From CADCTB01 sp035494015 (GTDB lineage Bacteria > Actinomycetota > Acidimicrobiia > Acidimicrobiales > AC-14), in contig DATJHJ010000101.1 in the NCBI GenBank assembly GCA_035494015.1, positions 1 to 10,232 of the forward strand: a stretch of DNA of 10,232 nucleotides, in the 5' to 3' direction. The position numbers and the translations under genes are program-made. Below the pieces are notes generated by a model, which was given only the letters and a program-made list of their open reading frames with translations, ran no database searches and was not told the origin of the DNA. Positions 5,585 to 10,232 of this stretch are shown here, one piece after another (within the stretch, counting starts at the first letter, position 1; each line of letters opens with the position of its first letter).

Positions 5585-6271
5585 TCAGCCGGCCGCGACC
5601 TCGGCCAGGATCTGCTCGACCGGGCCGATGAGGCCGGTCACGAAGGGGCCGAACTCGGCGTAGACGGCGGACGCCACGTCGAAGCGCATCTCGTAGACGC
5701 ACTGCTTCAGGTCGGCCGGGTCGGCGGCGAAGAGGGTCACGGCCCACTCCCAGTCGTCGATGCCCGTCGAGCCGGTGACGAGCTGTACGACCCGGCCGGC
5801 GAACTCCCGGCCCTTGCGGCCATGGCTCTCCATCAGGTCGCGGCGCTCCTCGTACGGGAGCATGTACCAGTTGCCGGCCACGTCGCGCCGCTTCGACATC
5901 GGGTAGAAGCAGATGACCGGCTTGCCCTCGGGCGGGAGCCTGGGGTGCAGGCGGGGCTCCAGCCGCTCTTGCGGCACCCCCTGGGCGTATTCGGACACCT
6001 CGGTGAGCGAGACGTACGAGTCGGCGATCACCAGCCCGGCGGCGGCCAGCTCGGCCTGGAACCGGCGCAGCCGCCACAAGTCGGGGCCCACGGCCATGAA
6101 GGCCACGTCGGCCTTGTGGCCCAGCACGGCGAACGTCACCACCTGGTGGTCGTCGCCCTCGCACGCCTTGACCGCAGCAACCACGGCCTCCGGGTCCAGC
6201 TCGGGCCCGAGTATGCAGAACAGGTGGAGCACGCCCCACCCCTGGGCCGAGGTCACCGGTTCGAAGGTCAC
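5585..6271 (-). CDS. hemQ: Coproheme decarboxylase HemQ (chlorite dismutase family)
   Basis: HemQ/ChdC decarboxylates Fe-coproporphyrin III to haem b with peroxide, the last step of the coproporphyrin-dependent haem pathway of monoderm bacteria. This 228-aa cytosolic protein shows the family's WGVLHLF start (12-18) and YPMSKRRDVAGNWYMLPYEER (123-143), with the probable catalytic Tyr136. MESHGRKGREF (147-157) carries H150, the likely proximal haem ligand, and WEWAVTLFAADPADLKQCVYEMRFD (174-198) matches the C-terminal barrel. The Tyr and the absence of a chlorite-dismutase distal Arg signature favour HemQ over a true chlorite dismutase. The start is GTG 6271, overlapping the lipoprotein stop as GTGA with no separate Shine-Dalgarno, so translation is probably coupled. 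Its stop is one base from that of the convergent selenoprotein gene. No other haem gene is nearby. Confidence 0.9.
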   Translation of the reverse strand: MTFEPVTSAQGWGVLHLFCILGPELDPEAVVAAVKACEGDDHQVVTFAVLGHKADVAFMAVGPDLWRLRRFQAELAAAGLVIADSYVSLTEVSEYAQGVPQERLEPRLHPRLPPEGKPVICFYPMSKRRDVAGNWYMLPYEERRDLMESHGRKGREFAGRVVQLVTGSTGIDDWEWAVTLFAADPADLKQCVYEMRFDVASAVYAEFGPFVTGLIGPVEQILAEVAAG

Positions 6272-6702
6272 AGCGGTTGGGCGCAGTCCTTCATGCCGTA
6301 CAGCTTGGCAGCTGCCGCCGCCTTCTTGGCATTCGCCTGGGCGCCGGTGAGGGCGGTGGCGGCCCGGGTCGAGTCGTTGACCTGCCGGGACTGGTCAACG
6401 TCCTGCAGCGACAGGTAGGTGTTGGTGAGGGAGGCGATGAACAGGTCGGCCCGCTCGCTGTCCTCCGACGGCTTCTTCACCGCCTTGATCTTGTTCACCG
6501 CCCCCTCGATGGCCGCGGCCTGCTTGCCCGGATCCGAGCCCAGGTCACCGACCTGGCCCTGCAGATCCCGGCAGATGGGGTCGACCTGGGCGACGTAGCT
6601 GGCCTTGGCCCCGCTCAGCTTGTCACCGCCACTGCCACATGCGCCGACAAGGAGAGCGACGAAGAGCGCGACGACAACGTTCCGAGCCATCGAGGTGTTC
6701 AC
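6268..6702 (-). CDS. Small predicted lipoprotein of unknown function
   Basis: This 144-aa protein has a short basic N-terminus, a hydrophobic stretch VVVALFVALLVGAC and a lipobox LVGAC with C22 as the lipidated cysteine; GSGGD follows. It should be exported and anchored on the outer face of the membrane. The mature part is mostly helical (AAAIEGAVNKIKAVKKPSED; ANAKKAAAAAKLYGMKDC), with two cysteines, C44 in VDPICRDL and C140 in MKDC, that could form a disulfide. Small actinobacterial lipoproteins often have this pattern; no function is assignable. GTG 6702 is favoured because TAGCAT (minus strand, plus positions 6709-6714) lies exactly 6 nt upstream, as for leaderless messages; ATG 6690 is an alternative. 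It precedes and overlaps hemQ and probably shares its transcript. Confidence 0.85.
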   Translation of the reverse strand: MNTSMARNVVVALFVALLVGACGSGGDKLSGAKASYVAQVDPICRDLQGQVGDLGSDPGKQAAAIEGAVNKIKAVKKPSEDSERADLFIASLTNTYLSLQDVDQSRQVNDSTRAATALTGAQANAKKAAAAAKLYGMKDCAQPL

Positions 6703-6708
6703 ACCGGG

Positions 6709-6714
6709 ATGCTA
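6709..6714 (-). promoter_or_regulatory. Possible -10 box for the leaderless lipoprotein-hemQ transcript
   Basis: TAGCAT on the minus strand fits TANNNT and ends 6 nt before the GTG at 6702. No clear -35 is seen; the region upstream is the groEL terminator hairpin. Confidence 0.45.
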
Positions 6715-6720
6715 GCGCGA

Positions 6721-6754
6721 CGCAGCCCCGGCCCTTTCTGGAGCCGGGGCTGCG
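6721..6754 (-). terminator. Hairpin terminator after groEL
   Basis: CGCAGCCCCGGC (6721-6732) and GCCGGGGCTGCG (6743-6754) form a perfect 12-bp stem with a 10-nt loop, starting 24 bp after the groEL stop. No T-tract follows on the groEL strand, which is usual for GC-rich actinobacterial terminators. It separates groEL from the lipoprotein-hemQ unit. Confidence 0.78.
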
Positions 6755-6777
6755 AAAACCGCTGGTGCGGGGTCGGA

Positions 6778-8415
6778 CTAGAAGTCGCCCATGCCTTCCA
6801 TGCCACCCATGCCGCCGCCACCGCCGCCGCCCGACTTCTCCTCGGGCTTGTCGACGATCACGCACTCGGTGGTGAGGAACAGGGCGGCGATGGAGGCCGC
6901 GTTCTGCAGGGCCGAACGGGTGACCTTGGCTGCGTCGATGACGCCGGCCTTGAACAGGTCCTCGTAGTCGCCCGTGGCCGCGTTGAGGCCGGAGGGGCCG
7001 TCCAGGTTGCGGACCCGCTCGACGACCACACCACCCTCCATGCCGGCGTTGATGGCGATCTGCTTGAGGGGCTCCTCGAGGGCACGGGCCACCAGACGGG
7101 CGCCCGTGGCTTCGTCGCCGATCAGGGTGCCGGCCAGCTCGTTGACCTTGACCTGGGCCCGCAGCAGGGCCACGCCACCGCCGGGGACCACACCCTCCTC
7201 GACCGCGGCCTTGGTGGTGCTGACCGCGTCCTCAATGCGGTGCTTCTTCTCCCGCAGCTCGACCTCGGTGGCAGCGCCGACCTTGATGATGGCCACGCCA
7301 CCGGACAGCTTGGCCAGGCGCTCCTGGATCTTCTCCCGGTCGTAGTCCGAGTCGGTGTTCTCCATCTCGGCCTTGAGCTGGTTGACCCGGCCCTTGATGT
7401 CGGCCGCCGAACCGGCGCCCTCCACAATGGTGGTCTCGTCCTTGGTGACGGTGACCTTGCGGGCCCGGCCGAGCATGTCCAGGGTGACGTTCTCCAGCTT
7501 GAGGCCGACGTCCTCGGTGATGACCTGGCCGCCGGTGAGGATGGCGAGGTCCTGCAGCTGGGCCTTGCGGCGCTCGCCGAAGCCGGGGGCCTTGATGGCG
7601 ACCGACTTGAACGTGCCGCGGATCTTGTTGACGACCAGGGTGGCCAGGGCCTCGCCCTCGACGTCCTCGGTCACGATCAGCAGCGGCTTGCCCGACTGCA
7701 TGACCTTCTCGAGGACGGGCAGCAGGTCACGGACGGCGCTGATCTTCGAGCCCGCGAGCAGGATGTAGGGGTCGTCCAGGTCGGCTTCCATGCGCTCGGG
7801 GTCGGTGACGAAGTACGGCGAGATGTAGCCCTTGTCGAGGCGCATGCCCTCGACCAGCTCCAGCTCCATGCCGAAGGTCTGCGACTCCTCGACGGTGATG
7901 ACACCGTCCTTGCCCACCTTGTCGATGGCGTCCGAGATGGTGTCGCCGATCTCACGGTCGGCGGCGGAGATAGACGCCACCTGGGAGACCTGCTCCTTGG
8001 ACTCGATCTCGACCGAGATCTCCTTGATGCCCTCGACGGCGCGGATGACCGCAGCCTCGATGCCCTTCTTCAGGGACATGGGGTTGGCCCCGGCCGCCAC
8101 GTTGCGCAGGCCTTCCTTGACCATGGCCCAGGCCAGCACCGTGGCCGTGGTGGTGCCGTCACCGGCGACGTCGTCGGTCTTCTTGGCTACTTCCTTGACC
8201 AGCTCGGCGCCGATGCGCTCGTACGGGTCTTCGAGGTCGATCTCCTTGGCGATGGACACGCCGTCGTTGGTGATCGTGGGGGCGCCCCACTTCTTGTCCA
8301 AGACGACGTTGCGGCCCTTGGGGCCCAGCGTGACGCGCACTGCGTCGGCCAGCTGGTTCATCCCACTCTCGAGGGCCCGCCGGGCGCTCTCCTCGAAGGC
8401 GATCATCTTCGGCAT
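6778..8415 (-). CDS. groEL: Chaperonin GroEL (Hsp60)
   Basis: GroEL is the 60-kDa cytosolic ATP-driven chaperonin that folds proteins in a double ring with the GroES lid. This 545-aa copy is full length. It shows LGPKGRNVVLDKKWGAP (30-46), TNDGVSIAKEI (49-59), and DDVAGDGTTTATVLA (81-95) with the ATPase Asp86 (D87 in E. coli numbering). It also carries the chaperonin signature AAVEEGVVPGGGVALL. The C-terminus is a Gly/Met tail (GGGGGGGMGGMEGMGDF), the flexible tail of canonical GroEL, not the His-rich tail of actinobacterial GroEL1. ATG 8415 is preceded by AGGAGG (minus strand, plus positions 8426-8431) at 10-nt spacing. No groES is upstream; the adjacent gene is an unrelated membrane protein. 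CIRCE at 8455-8481 indicates heat-shock control by HrcA. This is probably the stand-alone housekeeping copy, with groES elsewhere. Confidence 0.98.
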   Translation of the reverse strand: MPKMIAFEESARRALESGMNQLADAVRVTLGPKGRNVVLDKKWGAPTITNDGVSIAKEIDLEDPYERIGAELVKEVAKKTDDVAGDGTTTATVLAWAMVKEGLRNVAAGANPMSLKKGIEAAVIRAVEGIKEISVEIESKEQVSQVASISAADREIGDTISDAIDKVGKDGVITVEESQTFGMELELVEGMRLDKGYISPYFVTDPERMEADLDDPYILLAGSKISAVRDLLPVLEKVMQSGKPLLIVTEDVEGEALATLVVNKIRGTFKSVAIKAPGFGERRKAQLQDLAILTGGQVITEDVGLKLENVTLDMLGRARKVTVTKDETTIVEGAGSAADIKGRVNQLKAEMENTDSDYDREKIQERLAKLSGGVAIIKVGAATEVELREKKHRIEDAVSTTKAAVEEGVVPGGGVALLRAQVKVNELAGTLIGDEATGARLVARALEEPLKQIAINAGMEGGVVVERVRNLDGPSGLNAATGDYEDLFKAGVIDAAKVTRSALQNAASIAALFLTTECVIVDKPEEKSGGGGGGGMGGMEGMGDF

Positions 8416-8454
8416 ATGTGTGCTTCCTCCTCTTCGGGCCGGTCGACCGGCCCG

Positions 8455-8481
8455 TTAGCACTCTCTACTGTCGAGTGCTAA
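8455..8481. promoter_or_regulatory. CIRCE operator (HrcA binding site)
   Basis: TTAGCACTC (8455-8463), nine bases, then GAGTGCTAA (8473-8481): a perfect match to the CIRCE consensus TTAGCACTC-N9-GAGTGCTAA. It lies 40 bp upstream of the groEL start, over the presumed promoter. HrcA represses through it in unstressed cells. Confidence 0.97.
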
Positions 8482-8489
8482 CCAGCAAA
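8462..8489 (-). promoter_or_regulatory. Probable groEL promoter overlapping CIRCE
   Basis: On the minus strand TTTGCT (plus positions 8484-8489) and TAGAGA (plus positions 8462-8467) are 16 bp apart. The -10 falls in the CIRCE spacer, so bound HrcA would block it. The match to consensus is only moderate. Confidence 0.42.
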
Positions 8490-8524
8490 CCACGTACGGC
8501 CGGGATGTGCAACCGGGGTCATGC

Positions 8525-9373
8525 TCACTTCGACTCGGCCGGCTTCTCGCCGCTGGAGCGGAGGGTGGATACCTTGCCCAGGAGGTCGAACCAGAACGGC
8601 GCCCCGAGCGAGACGGCCGCCACCGTCAGCACCCACCCGGCGAAGGCCACCGGCCACGACCGCGGCCGGGCCTGGTCAGACCAGCCGAGGGGGAGCCCGG
8701 ACGCGTCCAGCTGGCGGTACTCGGCGTCCAGACGTTCCAGTGCCGACCTGGTCCGGGCGGGGTCGTCGCTGCCCGCCGCGGACGTGGGCAGGGGCGGGAA
8801 GCCGGCGGCCACCGCGGCCCGCACCGGGGCGTCGGTCCACAGCCGCTGGACGATGCCGATGGTGTTGACGTTGAGGGCGACGGTCACCACGGCGGCGATC
8901 ACGAGCAGCCGGGTCTCCGCCCGCCGCCGGTACCAACCCGAGGCCCGCTCCATGGTGTCGTCGAACCAGCGGGCCACGTTCCGGCGGAAGCGGGTCGGGT
9001 CCCCGTCGGCGTCCGCCCACAGCAGGGCCAGGGCGTGGCGGACCCGGTCGGTGGCGGCGCCGTCGAACCCCGGCGTGCCGCCGGCGTGGATGTCGGGGGC
9101 GTAACGGTCGACGGCGGCCATGGCGAAGGCGGCGGACGGGATGTACGACGGGCGCCGCCCCGGGAGGTACAGCGACTGGATCAGCGGGTGCTCCAAGATC
9201 TGGGCCGCTTCCGCATCGCTGTCGAGCAGCCGGGCGATGGCCCTCTCCAGCGTCCGGCCCCGGTCGCCCCGCTTGGCCGCGATCAACTCGTTGACGGCCG
9301 AGCAGAGCAGGCTCAGCACCGAGAAGAGGAACGCCAGCCCGACCGCCACCTCGAGCACTGCCGACACCGACAC
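8525..9373 (-). CDS. Conserved multi-pass membrane protein of unknown function
   Basis: This 282-aa protein has an N-terminal transmembrane segment (VLEVAVGLAFLFSVLSLLCSAVNEL, 6-30), a second at about 155-175 (RLLVIAAVVTVALNVNTIG) and a third at about 240-265 (PVAFAGWVLTVAAVSLGAPFWFDLL). Between them is a polar region with distinctive patches: HPLIQSL (62-68), RPSYIPSAAFA (74-84), and RWFDDTMERASGWYRRR (135-151). I recognise this pattern (CSAxNE, PSYIP, WFDDxMxRxSGWYxRR, SLGAPFWFDLL) as a recurrent unnamed bacterial membrane family without a known activity. GTG 9373 is chosen because the hydrophobic segment follows directly and GGAGGG (minus strand, plus positions 9381-9386) lies 7 nt upstream. 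A start at 9601 would add about 76 residues of composition typical of out-of-frame GC-rich DNA and run into the upstream gene. It is probably co-transcribed with the surface protein upstream (73-bp gap). Confidence 0.82.
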   Translation of the reverse strand: MSVSAVLEVAVGLAFLFSVLSLLCSAVNELIAAKRGDRGRTLERAIARLLDSDAEAAQILEHPLIQSLYLPGRRPSYIPSAAFAMAAVDRYAPDIHAGGTPGFDGAATDRVRHALALLWADADGDPTRFRRNVARWFDDTMERASGWYRRRAETRLLVIAAVVTVALNVNTIGIVQRLWTDAPVRAAVAAGFPPLPTSAAGSDDPARTRSALERLDAEYRQLDASGLPLGWSDQARPRSWPVAFAGWVLTVAAVSLGAPFWFDLLGKVSTLRSSGEKPAESK

Positions 9374-9446
9374 CGCCTCGCCCTCCGCCCCCTGTGGGCG
9401 GCCATCTTCACACCTGGCGGCTGCCCGTGCTCGCCGCTGGCGGCCG

Positions 9447-9890
9447 TCAGTCGCCGGCGGCCCCGTCGCTGGCCCCGTCGGCGACCGGGGAGCCGGGGGC
9501 CTGGAGGCCGCCCATGGCCCGGACGGCAGCGGCGTGGAACCGCAGGGCGACCAGCCCGGCGGCGACGAGGAGCAGGCCGACGGGCAGCGTGGCCGGGCCA
9601 CCGGTGCGGGGCTGGCGGGCCAGCGCCGTCGTCGCCATGGACCCCGAGGCGGTCGTCGCGGTGGTGGCCCGGGGCGACGATGCGTCGAGGGTGGTGGGCG
9701 CGGCCACGGCGGAGCCGGTCGACGTCGCCGGTCCGGTCGGCGCTGGCGCGGTCGGTGCCGGCGGCCGGGCCGCCTCGTTGGACGTCCGCTTGGTGCCGTC
9801 GTCGTTGTCGTGGACGAGGGCGGCCACGATGCCGGCGACGAGGAGCAGCAGGACCAGGACCAGGAGCCCGTTCCGCGTCCTCGGTTTCAT
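9447..9890 (-). CDS. Pro/Ala/Thr-rich surface protein with sortase-like C-terminal signal
   Basis: This 147-aa protein has an N-terminal hydrophobic segment after basic residues (MKPRTRNGLLVLVLLLLVAG), then a disordered extracytoplasmic stretch of Pro, Ala, Thr and Ser (about 30-95). It ends with QPRTGGPATLPVGLLLVAAG followed by LVALRF. That end resembles an LPxTG sorting signal (motif, hydrophobic span, basic residue) with Q in place of the leading L, and has an unusually long tail of about 30 residues after the Arg. It may be sortase-anchored or simply a double-spanning protein with an external linker. The sequence is low in complexity and offers no catalytic motif. ATG 9890 has no clear Shine-Dalgarno. 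It lies upstream of the membrane protein on the same strand and could be its partner. The coding call rests on the coherent topology and a stop well before the next gene. Confidence 0.72.
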   Translation of the reverse strand: MKPRTRNGLLVLVLLLLVAGIVAALVHDNDDGTKRTSNEAARPPAPTAPAPTGPATSTGSAVAAPTTLDASSPRATTATTASGSMATTALARQPRTGGPATLPVGLLLVAAGLVALRFHAAAVRAMGGLQAPGSPVADGASDGAAGD

Positions 9891-9955
9891 GCCGTGGTAA
9901 CGGTATCCCCACCCCCCGCGGGGTCGTGAAATCCCACGCTCGTCCCGGGCCGGGG

Positions 9956-10232
9956 CTAGGGCCCGGTCACGGCCGACCAGGACACGGCCCCGTCGCCCTC
10001 GGGGTGATAGGAGCAGAACGTGCCGGTCCGCACGCAGCGGTCGAGGATGCGGCCGGCGTCGGGGTCGGCCTGCTCGATGCGGGCAATGGCGGCCCGCAGG
10101 GCCCGGGTGACGTTGAGCCGCGCCTTCTCCGCCCCGGCCGACAGCCGCCGGTCCCGCCCGCCGATGCCCATGGCCCGGGCCAGCTCGGCGACCAGGGCGT
10201 CGATCTCGGCCTCCAGGCGCACGGCCCCGTCG
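9956..10232 (-). CDS. C-terminal end of a larger protein, partial (start beyond right window edge)
   Basis: About 91 residues are visible, ending in TAG at 9956-9958, and the frame is open to the window edge, so the in-frame GTG at 10222 need not be a start. The sequence (MGIGGRDRRLSAGAEKARLNVTRALRAAIARIEQADPDAGRILDRCVRTGTFCSYHPEGDGAVSW, in parts) resembles a tail I associate with large actinobacterial ATPase- or regulator-type proteins. In these, an ERAR(x)NVTRALRxAI helix and an RTGTFCxYxP strand close the protein. That resemblance is from memory and does not identify the main domain, which is outside the window. The 65 bp separating it from the surface protein gene contain only short palindromes, such as CCCCGCGGGG, and no convincing terminator. 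Confidence 0.7.
   Translation of the reverse strand, partial: DGAVRLEAEIDALVAELARAMGIGGRDRRLSAGAEKARLNVTRALRAAIARIEQADPDAGRILDRCVRTGTFCSYHPEGDGAVSWSAVTGP

Noticed and set aside
5580..6239. Second minus-strand frame of 219 codons inside hemQ
   Set aside because: It is an Arg/Gly/Pro-rich shadow of hemQ in another frame.
6277..8481. Plus-strand 734-codon open frame opposite groEL and the lipoprotein
   Set aside because: It mirrors the codon pattern of groEL on the other strand, a common artefact in GC-rich genes, and covers the CIRCE operator.
9374..9601. Upstream extension of the membrane protein to 9601
   Set aside because: The extra 76 residues are Pro/Ser/Arg-rich out-of-frame sequence overlapping the surface protein gene; GTG 9373 has a good ribosome binding site.
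9901..9955. GC palindromes downstream of the right-edge gene as a terminator
   Set aside because: The stems are short or lack a proper loop, with no T-tract; not convincing.

Overview
The window is GC-rich, densely coded DNA from an actinobacterium. The clues are frequent GTG starts, several starts that look leaderless, an Rv2466c-like (mycothiol-linked) DsbA-fold protein, an actinobacterial-style lipoprotein, a coproheme decarboxylase HemQ, and a CIRCE-controlled groEL without groES beside it. The mix, including an archaeal-type phosphoglycerate mutase, would suit Acidimicrobiia or a related deep lineage. That placement is inference.

Layout. (1) 1-1022: a tyrosine integrase, cut by the left window edge, reads leftwards away from the 3' end of an intact tRNA-Gly(CCC). 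This looks like the edge of an integrated element lying to the left, with short repeats between integrase and tRNA. (2) 1115-2902: a small winged-helix protein with a receiver-like remnant, then apgM (phosphoglycerate mutase). (3) 2926-4151: a promoter and possible operator, then a TetR regulator and a cupin whose start overlaps the TetR stop. (4) 4148-4933, minus: LarE-like sulfur transferase, tail-to-tail with the cupin. (5) 4966-5583: DsbA-family oxidoreductase with an in-frame UGA exactly at the catalytic Cys of the CPWxW motif, followed by a hairpin with the geometry of a bacterial SECIS. It is best read as a selenoprotein. (6) 5585-6702, minus: hemQ, preceded by and overlapping a small lipoprotein gene. 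(7) 6721-8481, minus: groEL with a CIRCE operator upstream and a GC-rich hairpin terminator downstream. (8) 8525-10232, minus: an unnamed multi-pass membrane protein, a Pro/Ala/Thr-rich surface protein with a sortase-like tail, and the C-terminal end of a larger protein cut by the right edge.

The most notable item is the selenoprotein. A start called at the later ATG (5014) removes the redox centre, so ordinary annotation would miss it. If it is real, the genome must carry selA, selB, selC and selD elsewhere. Several genes here concern redox or cofactor chemistry (UPWTW oxidoreductase, HemQ, LarE), but they do not form one operon, and the sequence does not show that they act together. There is no gene-free stretch longer than about 300 bases.
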